The position numbers were made by a program, and so were the translations under genes. The notes below the pieces were generated by a model, which made no database searches, was not told where the DNA came from, and saw only the letters and a program-made list of their open reading frames with translations. DNA of 58,430 nt, taken from positions 1 through 58,430 of the forward strand of contig JAJQCD010000006.1 in the NCBI GenBank assembly GCA_021202925.1, in the 5' to 3' direction. This stretch comes from Clostridiales bacterium (lineage in GTDB: Bacteria > Bacillota > Clostridia > Lachnospirales > Lachnospiraceae). Positions 36,352-45,800 of the stretch are shown here, in pieces. How positions within the stretch are numbered: position 1 is the stretch's first letter; every line of letters begins with the position of its first letter.

Positions 36352-36414
36352 CGCGCCAAATCCCAAAAAATCATTCCACATATTACATTCCTTCTGTCAG
36401 GATGCCTTACGTTT

Positions 36415-37032
36415 TTACGACCATAAAATTTTCATAAAAAGTGGATATTTATCATCCATAATCTTGCAAAGCCGCACCAACATTTCCACAGCAGCCGCAC
36501 CTGTCGACTCGGCAGAAATCCTGCTGGGAAGATCCGCCTTTACCACGATATTCATATTCTCATCCCGCAGTACAAATGTCGCAAAGCGAACCTCTGCATT
36601 GCATTGATTGATCGCCTCAAGGATCTGCAATCTTTTTTCCGGTTTGATCTTTATATAATTGGCAACCTGTATTTCAACTCCTCCGTCCTCCAGCAGGATG
36701 AGCACAAACTCATAATTGGTCTGTTCCCCTGCAATTCCCAGCTGAAAAACGGTCTTCCCCTCATACTCGATTGACTTATGCTTTTCTATTCCAAATTGTT
36801 CAAAATTTTGCGTGATTGATATCACACGCAACGCATAATCATCACTACTCCCACAAATTGGACATCGACCATGTTTGTTCGCGTCGTAAAAATGTCCATT
36901 GATACATTTTGTTATTTTCGCACCAGAATCCTGCGCTATTTGCACTTCACGACCACTATTTCCGCAGTGCGGACATCTGCTATATTTTTCCGCGTCATAA
37001 AAATGTCCACTGGTACATCTCGTTAATCTCAT
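36415..37032 (-). CDS. Tandem zinc-ribbon protein with YbjN-like C-terminus
   Basis: A 205-residue cytoplasmic protein. Two near-identical zinc ribbons lead it: CTSGHFYDAEKYSRCPHCG (5-24) and CINGHFYDANKHGRCPICG (42-61). This CxxGHFYD...CPxCG module is common at the front of FHA and kinase-linked proteins in Lachnospiraceae. The C-terminal ~130 residues (VANYIKIKPEKRLQILEAIN, IVVKADLPSRISAE) resemble a YbjN/chaperone-like fold. GGGAG precedes the ATG. It is the only gene behind element copy B, so it appears co-regulated with the kinase-TIR unit. Confidence 0.7.
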   Translation of the reverse strand: MRLTRCTSGHFYDAEKYSRCPHCGNSGREVQIAQDSGAKITKCINGHFYDANKHGRCPICGSSDDYALRVISITQNFEQFGIEKHKSIEYEGKTVFQLGIAGEQTNYEFVLILLEDGGVEIQVANYIKIKPEKRLQILEAINQCNAEVRFATFVLRDENMNIVVKADLPSRISAESTGAAAVEMLVRLCKIMDDKYPLFMKILWS

Positions 37033-37067
37033 CTCAGTTTCTCCCTTCCCTGACGATAAATCATTTC

Positions 37068-37111
37068 CTCTGAAACCACTTTACCACATCTATTTGAATC
37101 ACAGTTTTAAG
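37068..37111 (-). promoter_or_regulatory. Shared 44-nt promoter-like element, copy B
   Basis: Minus strand begins CTTAAAACTGTGATTC and contains ATGTGGTAAAGTG. It is 36 bases before the zinc-ribbon gene start. See copies A and C. Confidence 0.65.
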
Positions 37112-37197
37112 AAGCCATTCCATCTTATTTTTATTTTACTGAACTTAATTCTTTGGCAAATATGCTTTTAGAAAATTTATTTATTTTTTATTGTCAA

Positions 37198-37229
37198 GTC
37201 ACAATTTTGTCACAATTCCTTTTTATACT
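37198..37229 (+). promoter_or_regulatory. Direct repeat and -10 box before the candidate RNA
   Basis: GTCACAATT occurs at 37198-37206 and again at 37209-37217 (11-base period), followed by TATACT at 37224-37229. There is no good -35 box at 17 bases, so an activator bound to the repeat is a possibility. Confidence 0.4.
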
Positions 37230-37237
37230 TTAAGTAC

Positions 37238-37334
37238 ATTATCCGAAAGGGTAATGGAACCTTTGTTTCAAGTGCAAACTTGAGATAACAAAGCTTTTTC
37301 ATACTCATACCTGCCGGAAGAGATTCCGGCAGGC
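37238..37334 (+). ncRNA. Candidate structured RNA with three GNRA-capped hairpins
   Basis: Three consecutive stem-loops: ATTATCC-GAAA-GGGTAAT (37238-37255); CTTTGTT/AACAAAG enclosing TCAAGT-GCAA-ACTTGA (37261-37293), followed by CTTTTT; and CCTGCCGGAA-GAGA-TTCCGGCAGG (37310-37333). All three loops are GNRA tetraloops on the plus strand and not on the minus strand, which fixes the orientation. No open frame of note runs through it. A TATACT box lies just upstream. I cannot match it to a named RNA family. Confidence 0.5.
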
Positions 37335-37380
37335 CCCCCTTAAAACCATTTTCTTTTATTTGTATATCTACCATTCCCAA

Positions 37381-37418
37381 AACTTACCGGGCAGGTGTGA
37401 AAACCTGCCCGGTAAGTT
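37381..37418 (-). terminator. Bidirectional terminator after the HD-domain gene
   Basis: Perfect 16-bp stem: AACTTACCGGGCAGGT (37381-37396) and its complement at 37403-37418 with loop GTGAAA. On the minus strand it runs into TTTTGGG; on the plus strand into TCTGTTTTG. It ends the HD-domain gene and could also end the candidate RNA. Confidence 0.85.
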
Positions 37419-37489
37419 TCTGTTTTGCCAAAACTACCGATTACGGAATCCGGCCGACACCGTTCCTTTCAGACTCTAATCCTTTCTTC

Positions 37490-38095
37490 TCATTTTTCTG
37501 TCTGTGGATACAAAACCGCCATCTCCGCGTTTACCGCATCCTCACAGTCCGCCATCGCTTCGATCGTATCTGCAAAAAGCCGCTCCAGATCCCATCCCAG
37601 GCGTTCCGCCCCGTCCGCAATCACCTCGCGGGAGCATCCGGCCGCGAACTTCTTATTTTTAAACTTCTTACTGAGACTGGACACCTTCATTCCCTTCGCA
37701 CTCTTCGTCGGAAGCATCTTCGCCACAGCGCCGATCAATCCGGTCAGTTCATCTGCCGCAAACAGAACCTTCTCCATCTCATGCTTCGGTTCCAGATCCA
37801 CACAAATCCCGTAACCATGACAGCAGACCGAATAAATCATGTCCTCGTCCACGCCGCCAGCCTTCAGCAATTCCGGCGCCTTCTTACAGTGCTGCTCCGG
37901 ATACTGCTCAAAATCAATATCATGCAACAGTCCCGTTATTCCCCAGTATTCCTCTTCATCCGCATACCCCAGCTTCCGCGCATACCAGCGCATCACATGC
38001 TCCACCGTCAGCGCATGAAGAATATGAAACGGTTCCTCATTATATTTCCTCAGAAGCGCCAACGCTTCTTCCCTCGTCAGCCTGCTTGTCCGCAT
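37490..38095 (-). CDS. HD-domain hydrolase family protein
   Basis: A 201-residue protein. The metal-binding HD pattern is visible as HALTVEHVMRWYARKLG, then GLLHDIDFEQYPEQH, VCCHGYGI and FAADELTGLI. HD proteins of this size are phosphohydrolases of nucleotides or related small molecules; the substrate cannot be named. GAGGAGG lies before the ATG. It is a single-gene unit next to the tRNA-Gly gene. Confidence 0.85.
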   Translation of the reverse strand: MRTSRLTREEALALLRKYNEEPFHILHALTVEHVMRWYARKLGYADEEEYWGITGLLHDIDFEQYPEQHCKKAPELLKAGGVDEDMIYSVCCHGYGICVDLEPKHEMEKVLFAADELTGLIGAVAKMLPTKSAKGMKVSSLSKKFKNKKFAAGCSREVIADGAERLGWDLERLFADTIEAMADCEDAVNAEMAVLYPQTEK

Positions 38096-38197
38096 GTCCT
38101 CTTCCTCCTCGTCATTCTGTTTCTTCCGACCGCCCTGTACCCATTGCGGCCCTGTCGCATAGGACTAAGTATAATACAACTTTTCTGATTTTTAAAG

Positions 38198-38226
38198 TTG
38201 ATTTTTTTCAAATCCTGTGCTATACT
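38198..38226 (+). promoter_or_regulatory. Promoter of tRNA-Gly(CCC)
   Basis: TTGATT (38198-38203), 17-base spacer, TATACT (38221-38226), ten bases before the tRNA. Confidence 0.8.
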
Positions 38227-38235
38227 TAATAGCAC

Positions 38236-38306
38236 GCAGATGTAGTTCATCGGTAGAATATCAGCTTCCCAAGCTGAGGAGGCGGGTTCGATTCCCGTCA
38301 TCTGCT
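38236..38306 (+). tRNA. tRNA-Gly (CCC)
   Basis: GCAGATG pairs with CATCTGC, the anticodon stem TCAGC/GCTGA closes TTCCCAA (anticodon CCC), and the T arm GCGGGTTCGATTCCCGT is normal. The discriminator is T and CCA is not encoded. A solitary tRNA with its own promoter; no integrase or att repeat is seen beside it. Confidence 0.93.
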
Positions 38307-38382
38307 CTATGTAAGAATTGGTCGGAACCTTTTTGACAGGATTTTTCGACTTTTTTATTTCTTTTTATCTGGTTTTCGGAGG

Positions 38383-40350
38383 CTAATCAATCTCCAGGAA
38401 TAACCGTTTCCCCTGCAACGCCGTCCGGATCACACCAGTCTGATCTGCGTTCAGCCGGAAAAGTCCCATCATATCCTCATCCAGATCCGCATACAGGCCA
38501 GCCCTGTTCTCAGACGAATGCATGATGCGATCGACCTTTCTGATCACTTCCGCCTGCATCTCCGACGAAACAACCGGAACAGGCATCTGTTCGATATGGG
38601 AGCGAAGCATCTTGACCGAATGGAACTTTTTAAAGAAATAATATGTCGCGACACTGGAATTGAGTACGGCAAGCACATACCTCATATCAAGTCCCGGAAT
38701 TTCCGGAATCACAATGTTACAGCTGTTCAGGGACAGTCTCTGCTGATCGTCGTATGCGAAAACAGGAACTTCACTGATAAAACGATACAGCAGTTTTTCT
38801 TTTGCCCGATACAATTCCATGGGCGCCACCTGCTGAAAGCGTTCGGGTTCAAACCGAATATAGTTTTCCGGGGCGGCGATCCCGTACCTTCGAATATCAC
38901 TTCCCTTAAGGATTGCTTCGTTATCGTCAAGTTTTTCTCTGGAAAGATACTCCTTATTATTTCCGGTTACAATCCCCAGCGCAAATCTTGCGTTTCCTTT
39001 CAGATACGCAACGGGTTCCACGCTGTCGATTGCGTTCAGGCACTCATATTCTGCATCTGAAACACGGAGTGGAAACGTACCGTCAGGAAAACAGCGTGGC
39101 CGGGACACGACAAAGTGTTTGTTATCCGTTGTTACCTTACATCCGCTTACGGTCGGATGGTCATCCAGCGCCACGCCAAGAATAACGGACGGGCATTGAA
39201 CACCGGGAAAGACATTCCCCAGATACGAAACAAACCGGAAGGAACAGGAAGCAAGCAACAGCCTTCTGACCGCATCATGTGCCGCAACGTTCAACATGGC
39301 TTCCGGAAGGACAAACGCCATCACGCCACCCGGACCAAGCATGGTCAGCGATTTTTCGACAAACAGTTCACAGGATTCCATATTGTTTCCGGCAGCGGTT
39401 CTGAAAAGTCCCCGGCACCGGCGTATCTCTTCCTCTGAAAAATCGCTGCCCCAGGGAGGATTTCCAAGAATCACATCAAATTTGCGTGCGAAGGTTTCAA
39501 AATATGTATTCCCTGTGATGATTCGAGAGCAGATGTCCGCGGCAGACAGTTCCGGAGCCATAAGCGCAACGTTCACGCGCGCCAGATATACACTGACCGG
39601 ATCCCTGTCCTGCCCATACAGATTTGCCGGATTGATTCCTTTTGCGCCAAGACCCAACAGGAAATTCCCCGTCCCACAACACGGATCGCAGATCGTTCTC
39701 CGTCCCAGATCCCTGTCATTCTCATACAGATGTTCGATCAGCTGATGAACCACAGTTTCCGGCGTATAATAAACGCCCGACCGTTTCCGCCTGCCAATAT
39801 CCCGCAGAGAAATGTAAACGAACCCCAGAGAATCCTCTCCCTTTACAAAATGAAGCTCTTTTATCAGCGCATCGTGCAATTTCGTATTCCAGGCAAAATC
39901 CGGCGCCACATTTCCAATCAGATCTCTCACCAGGATATCAAAATCATCCATGTGATTTTGCGACAGAAAATCCCCCAGCACATCGTTCTTTGCATAGCGG
40001 ATTCCCCGGCTCTGGTAATACAGCTGAACGGCAAAATTTGCGAGAACAACCAGCAAATCGGTTTCATCCTCAATCAGAGCGGATTCTAACAGTTCCTCCA
40101 CCAGGCTTCGGTTGCTTTCCGTATGAATATAGTCTTTGTAAAGAACTTTTCCCGTCGCATTCGTTTTGTTTCTGCGACTTCGGAGTATCGTACTGTCGCC
40201 GGATTTCAGTTCAGCAGCAAATGTTTCCACATACTCCCGGCTGAACGACTGATCGCCGACGTCCGGAACCAGTCTGCCCAAACGGATCCAGTTCCTTGCC
40301 GTTGCTCTGGATATGGACAGCGTTCTGCATACATCATCGACCGTAAGCAT
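38383..40350 (-). CDS. N6-adenine DNA methyltransferase with N-terminal HTH
   Basis: A 655-residue protein. An N-terminal helix-turn-helix (MLTVDDVCRTLSISRATARN, MerR/excisionase-like) is followed by a methylase core: SAM motif DPCCGTGNFLLGLG, catalytic motif ILGNPPWGSDF (NPPW type) and a C-terminal target-recognition domain of the TaqI-like kind (SVKMLRSHIEQMPVPVV). No restriction endonuclease gene is adjacent, so it is an orphan methylase, or a type IIG-like protein without a visible nuclease motif. The ATG at 40350 lies four bases after the stop of the TolC-family gene, which implies co-transcription with the efflux operon. Longer starts would overlap that gene. Confidence 0.85.
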   Translation of the reverse strand: MLTVDDVCRTLSISRATARNWIRLGRLVPDVGDQSFSREYVETFAAELKSGDSTILRSRRNKTNATGKVLYKDYIHTESNRSLVEELLESALIEDETDLLVVLANFAVQLYYQSRGIRYAKNDVLGDFLSQNHMDDFDILVRDLIGNVAPDFAWNTKLHDALIKELHFVKGEDSLGFVYISLRDIGRRKRSGVYYTPETVVHQLIEHLYENDRDLGRRTICDPCCGTGNFLLGLGAKGINPANLYGQDRDPVSVYLARVNVALMAPELSAADICSRIITGNTYFETFARKFDVILGNPPWGSDFSEEEIRRCRGLFRTAAGNNMESCELFVEKSLTMLGPGGVMAFVLPEAMLNVAAHDAVRRLLLASCSFRFVSYLGNVFPGVQCPSVILGVALDDHPTVSGCKVTTDNKHFVVSRPRCFPDGTFPLRVSDAEYECLNAIDSVEPVAYLKGNARFALGIVTGNNKEYLSREKLDDNEAILKGSDIRRYGIAAPENYIRFEPERFQQVAPMELYRAKEKLLYRFISEVPVFAYDDQQRLSLNSCNIVIPEIPGLDMRYVLAVLNSSVATYYFFKKFHSVKMLRSHIEQMPVPVVSSEMQAEVIRKVDRIMHSSENRAGLYADLDEDMMGLFRLNADQTGVIRTALQGKRLFLEID

Positions 40351-40354
40351 TTTT

Positions 40355-41542
40355 TCATCCGACTCCCTGAACCGTCCAGCAATAATTCTCCCACTGCTGC
40401 ACCAGATCCATGGACGCAGACTCCTTATCCGCGAGTGCCTGCAGATAATCGGCCTGCGCTTCCAGCCAGGCCGTGTTGTCATACATTCCCGCCTGCTGCT
40501 TTAATTGCGCGGACTGCCAGGTAATCGCCGCGCTTTCATAGGTGTCCAGCGCAGACTCATAGGTCAGTCTTGCAGCCTGCAGCTGCTGATACAGATCCGC
40601 AAAAGACGAACGCACGCTTGCCTCGGTCTGTGCTTCCGCCTCATCTAACAGTGCCTCCTGCGCGTAAGTATCCCCGCTTCCGGATTTCCGTGCAGACTGT
40701 ACGCTGGAATTGTTGTTCACCGCACTTTCCACATCCGCAGCAAGATCCGCTGAAGCAATCGCTTCCAGATCCGGCGCCGGGACAGTGCCAATTGTCACGG
40801 AATCACTGTCCGTGAGATCAAACTGAGACAGCAGTGCGAAACGTGCCGACGCCGCCTGCTGACGGTAAGAGGACGCCATATTTTTCAGCTGCTGCATCGT
40901 ATCCGCGGCCTCCAGCACCTCTGCGGCCGTCGCCATACCGGCGCTCTGCTTATTTACTGTGGCATGATAGGATGCCTCGGCTGCCTCCGCGCTCTTTTCC
41001 GCCGCCTCCGCGTTGAGAATCGCCTGGTTATACGCGATCATTAACGTCTGCGCTGCCTGGATGTACGAATCCACCGTCTTTGATGTGGACACGGAATTTG
41101 CCCGGCGGTTGAGTGTCGCCAACCGCTTGCGTAGCTGCGTCAACGTACTCGTAATCGCGTTGGCGCTGCTCTTATACTGCGCCTCATCTTCCGTATCTTC
41201 ATACTGATCCGCGAGAAGCCTCATATAGTCCCGTTCATCCTCCAGCTGTGCGATCAGCGTCTCGTAATTTGACTTATTGGTTGTATAATTCTCCGTTGCG
41301 TCCTTCAGATCCTGACTGTTCCATACCAGTTCACTCAGATTCTCATATTCAATCACAACGGCTGCTACTGCATCCGACGCAGTTGCCGTCTCATCCGCCC
41401 ACGACGGCATCGCCGGGCACACAAGAAATACTGCCGCCAGAATCGCTCCGGCCAGGCGCCGTGCATACCGCCGCACCGCGTCCTTTACTGCCCGGTATCC
41501 GCCTGCACCGTCCCTGACGCCGATTGTTTCCTTTCTTCTCAT
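40355..41542 (-). CDS. TolC-family protein, copy 1
   Basis: A 395-residue exported protein. A basic N-terminus and hydrophobic segment (LAGAILAAVFLVCPAMPSWA) serve as signal peptide. The rest is long alpha-helices with Ala, Gln and Ser-rich coiled-coil heptads and two similar halves, each ending in a segment like IGTVPAPDLEAIASADLAAD; this duplicated helical-barrel layout is the TolC fold. ATG 41542 has GAGGGG six bases upstream. It lies behind a second TolC-family gene, an RND transporter and an adaptor. In a single-membrane cell it cannot form an outer-membrane channel of the usual kind. Confidence 0.82.
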   Translation of the reverse strand: MRRKETIGVRDGAGGYRAVKDAVRRYARRLAGAILAAVFLVCPAMPSWADETATASDAVAAVVIEYENLSELVWNSQDLKDATENYTTNKSNYETLIAQLEDERDYMRLLADQYEDTEDEAQYKSSANAITSTLTQLRKRLATLNRRANSVSTSKTVDSYIQAAQTLMIAYNQAILNAEAAEKSAEAAEASYHATVNKQSAGMATAAEVLEAADTMQQLKNMASSYRQQAASARFALLSQFDLTDSDSVTIGTVPAPDLEAIASADLAADVESAVNNNSSVQSARKSGSGDTYAQEALLDEAEAQTEASVRSSFADLYQQLQAARLTYESALDTYESAAITWQSAQLKQQAGMYDNTAWLEAQADYLQALADKESASMDLVQQWENYCWTVQGVG

Positions 41543-41606
41543 AGACATCCCCTCGATTCTGTTCTCAAAACGGTTCCCGTTTCCGGGAACCGCCAGTTAT
41601 GACTCA

Positions 41607-42770
41607 TCATGATGTAGACGCCAGTCCGTTGACCGCCCAGTCATACTCGACCATCGCCGTCAAAAGCGCCAGTTTACGACTTGTAACCGTGGACTGTGCG
41701 GACAGCTGACTCGACAATTTCGAATCATAGGTTTTCTGCGTGATTGTCCCTGCAGCCAGCTGCACTGCCGCCGTATTCACTGCGGTATCCGCCAGCTCCA
41801 GCGACAGCTGCGCCTGCTCATAATTCGAAAGCGCCAGAATCAGGCTCTCATACTTATCCTTCACATCTGTGGAAATTGCTTCCTTCTGATTTTTTACCGT
41901 CTGCGTCAGCTTCTCCTTCACGGTCGACGAACGGGCATTGGCCAGCTGCTTTGTGGTCTGCAGATAGGTATAATTTGTTGTCAGCGCCGTCTCGATATCT
42001 GCCGTCACATCGATGGCGTTGATTGCCTCGAGATCCGGCTCCGGCAGTTCCCCGATCACCACATCCGCTCCATAGGTCCAGCCCAACATCAGAAGAAGAC
42101 TGTCCTTCGTCGTCTCAATGCTGCTCTGTGTCGTCAGCAGAGAGGCCTCCGCAGTGGAGATCGCATTTTTCGCCGTCAGCACCGCCGACTGTGTCGAGGT
42201 TCCCGCCGCGAGCTTATTCTGCTCGGTCTGGTAGCTGATCTGCGCCTGCTCAATGGAATCCTCCAGCGACTCCAGGCTGTAGTACTGACTCCAGTAGGTA
42301 ATCATCATCTCCTGAGCCTGCTTGACCAGTTCCGCCTCCGTCTTGTCATATCCGAGCTTTTTCGTCTCGGTGTCATCTACGGCCTCGTCGCCCTGCTTCA
42401 TCAGTTCATCCGCCTGCTGTTCACTTTGCAGCGCAGATGCCACACCGCTGCCGTAATTGGAATCGTCCGAATCCGGCCAGGTGATATTGTTATAAATGTC
42501 ATTTGCCGCGTCATAATAATCCTGTGCCGTGTCATCGCGGTCTTCGCCCAGCTCATCCATGTAGGTCAGATAATTCTGCTGAACCGTATTGTTATACTCG
42601 TGAATCAGATCCGCGATCTCGTCATAATCCAGATTATCGTCGCGCAGCGTCGCCCATTTTTCCGCCGAGTAGGCGAACTCCGGGCTGCCAGCCCAGGCGG
42701 AAAACGGCGCCATCACACCCGTCAGGGCTGCCAGCATTAGGGCGGCAGCCCCCCGTCTGCCATATCTCAT
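41607..42770 (-). CDS. TolC-family protein, copy 2
   Basis: A 387-residue exported helical protein related to the neighbour in layout, not closely in sequence. Signal peptide RRGAAALMLAALTGVMAPFSAWA, then coiled-coil helices and the motif VVIGELPEPDLEAINAIDVTAD that matches IGTVPAPDLEAIASADLAAD of copy 1. ATG 42770 is used because AGGAG precedes it. The two may form a hetero-oligomer with the adaptor. Confidence 0.82.
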   Translation of the reverse strand: MRYGRRGAAALMLAALTGVMAPFSAWAGSPEFAYSAEKWATLRDDNLDYDEIADLIHEYNNTVQQNYLTYMDELGEDRDDTAQDYYDAANDIYNNITWPDSDDSNYGSGVASALQSEQQADELMKQGDEAVDDTETKKLGYDKTEAELVKQAQEMMITYWSQYYSLESLEDSIEQAQISYQTEQNKLAAGTSTQSAVLTAKNAISTAEASLLTTQSSIETTKDSLLLMLGWTYGADVVIGELPEPDLEAINAIDVTADIETALTTNYTYLQTTKQLANARSSTVKEKLTQTVKNQKEAISTDVKDKYESLILALSNYEQAQLSLELADTAVNTAAVQLAAGTITQKTYDSKLSSQLSAQSTVTSRKLALLTAMVEYDWAVNGLASTS

Positions 42771-42831
42771 CCGTCCAAACTCCTTTCTCATCAAATGTTG
42801 TTGGAATCAACTGCCTTTTGCTCTGGCATCA

Positions 42832-45800
42832 TTAAATATCCAGGGTCTTCAACTCCTTCTGCCCGTTCATCAGCGCGTAGTAAACCGGCAGGATAAACAG
42901 AGCCACCAAGACGCCGACGCTTAAGCCGCCGATATCGACGACCGCCAGGCCCTGCGTGGTAGAACCGCTGCTGCCCATGGCCATGGCCATCGGGATCAGA
43001 GCCAGAATCGTCGTCAGGCTCGTCATCAGGATCGGGCGAAGTCTCGTCGCACCCGCCTCGATGAGCGCTGTCCGCAACGGCATCGTCATCCGGTACTGAT
43101 TCACCGTATCGACATAGAGAATACCGTTGTTAACGACCGTTCCGGCCAGAATCAGGAAGCCCAGAATCGACGTCATACTTAAGGTAACTCCGGCAACCTG
43201 CAGGAATCCGAAGGAACCAACCAGGGAGAACGGAATCGTCGTCATAACCATGATCGAGAACTTGATGGATTCAAACTGCGCCGACAACACCACAAAGACC
43301 AGGAAGACTGCAACCGCGATCGCGTTGTACAGCGCCGAGAACTCCTCGTTCATCATCTGCGTCCGGGAGTTGACGCCCTTGGTAATCGTGCCGGTCAGAT
43401 AACGGCTGATCACCTCTTCATCAATCTGCGAGGTCACATTGCCTCCAGTGAAATCTGCCGTGATCGTCACCTGATACGCCTTATCCTCCTTGCTGATGGA
43501 GGACGGACTGTCCTTATAATAAATTTCCGCCACATCCGACAACGCCACCTGTTTGCCGGTAGAGGTTGTCAGAATGATCTGCTCGAGCTGCGGAACGGTC
43601 TCATACTGACCCTCCGGATATTCTGCCATGACGCTGATCTCCGTGCCGTCGATGTCGAGCGTCGCGATCTCCTCTCCGTCGAGCATCTGCTTGACCGTGG
43701 TTCCGATCGTGGAAGCCGACAGCCCTTCTGCCGCCGCCATGACGGCGTCCACCTTAATCGCGACCACCGGCGCGGTATTTTCAATACTGGAATGGACGTT
43801 CTTGACGTCCGACCGCGCGATCAGCTCCTCAACGATCGCATTGCTCGCCTCCTGCAGCTCGTCATATTGCGTGCTCTCAATGATCGCCTCGTAGCCTCTC
43901 GTGCTTCCCATCATGCTCATAGAGGCCGAAGCTTCCACTTCGATGGTACAGTTCTCAATGTCCTGCATCTCTTCGTCCCACAGCTCCGCGACCGCATCCG
44001 TGCTCATCTTCCGGTCATCCTTCAGGTAAGCGGAAATCGTGCCGCTGTCACTGTTAAACCGAAGCATATAGGATTCCACATCTTCGTGGGACGACACAAT
44101 CGCCTCCGCCTTCGCCAGCGTCTCATCGACGTAATCGGTCTTTAAGCCCGGCCTCGTCTCGATGCTGACCGAAACCGTACCGGTATCGTCGGAGGTCATC
44201 AGCTCCGTCTCAATATTGCTTGCCAGATACACCGTCGCAGCCAGCAGCACAACGGAGAAAATCATGACCAGCGCCTTGTGATTCAGCAGAGTCGGAAGAA
44301 TGCCGCGATACGCGTTCTGCAAAACCTCCATTGGCTTCGACATCGGCGCCCGCTCCTTCTCATGCGGCTTATACATCATGTAGCACAGCGGCACGATGGA
44401 AATCGCCGAGAACAGAGACGCCACCATACAGAAAACGATACAGTAGCCCATCTGGCCAAACATCTGGCCGCTCATGCCGTTTAAGAAGACCAGCGGCAGG
44501 AACACGACGCAGGTCGTCAGCGTCGATCCGATGACAGACATGACGACGACATTCGTTCCGTTTAAGGCCGCTTTCGCGTAATTTAAGGCGCCTTCATCCT
44601 CCTCCTGATCCATCGCGCGGAAGCAGCTCTCCAGCACAACGATCGAGTTATCTACCATCATGCCGACGCCGAGCACCAGGCCGCTCATGGTAATCGTATT
44701 TAACGAGAAGCCCGCCGCCGTCATGACGATCAGCGAGATCAGGATCGAACACGGGATCGAGCTTCCGACGATCAGCGACGCCTTGATATCGCCAAAGAAC
44801 AGCGCAATGATAATCATGGAAATGATAACCGCCAGAACCATCGTCTGCGCCACATCATACAGGGAGGACAGAATCGAATCCGCCTCATCGCGGACGACCT
44901 CAATCATCAGATCTTCATCATCTGCCATCAACGCATTCAGCGCCTCCATGACATCCGAAGACAGATCCATGGCCGAATCGCTCTGCTGCTTGGTGATGGA
45001 AATGGAGATCGTCTCCTCTCCGTTGTAACGGGAGATACCGCCCTGCTCCTCTTCTGCATAGTACACCGTCGCCACATCTTCCAGATAGACGATCTTGCTC
45101 CCCGAAATAGTGATCGGCACCCGAAGCAGGTCGTCCAGCGTATCACTGTCGATCTCAGTGGACGCCGAGAGCTCCAGCTTTCCGGAATCAACCGTTCCGG
45201 ACGGATAGGTCGTGTCTGCCGCGTCCATTGCGTCAGCGATATCGCTGATCGTCACCCCATACTGAGCCATCATATCCGACATCAGCTCCACCCGGATGTA
45301 CTCCGAGGAACCGCCCATCGTCTCCACATCCGCGACCGTCGTCAGCTTCTCGATCTCCGGGACGATCACCTGATCCACGTAGTCGTACAGATTTTCCTGC
45401 GTCTTATGGCCGATGGAGATCATCATGTTCGCACTCGCGGACGAGTTCATCTCCATGATGGTATATTCCACATCATCCGGCAGATCCCGGATCGTGTCCA
45501 GCGCCTTCGTCAGATCATTATAGGCATCATCCATATCCTGATCATAATCATATTCCAGCATGATGCGGGCGCTGTCCTCGCTGCTCTCGGACGACATGGT
45601 CTTGACGCCCTCCAGCGTGCTGACCTCATCCTCAATCGGCTTCGTCACCAGCTCGTCGATATCCTCCGGGCTTGCCCCTTCATAAGAAGCACGGATCATT
45701 ATCATCGGCGTATCCATATCCGGCATCTGCTCCAGCGTTGCGTTAAAAACAGAAGAAATACCGAACACGATCATACAAAGCAAAGCCATCAGGACGGTAA

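Noticed and set aside
38236-38306. tRNA-Gly(CCC) as an integration site for a mobile element
   Set aside because: No integrase and no repeat of the tRNA 3' end nearby.
38383-40350. Complete restriction-modification system or BREX/DISARM locus
   Set aside because: Only the methylase is present; no nuclease, helicase or other defence subunit is adjacent.
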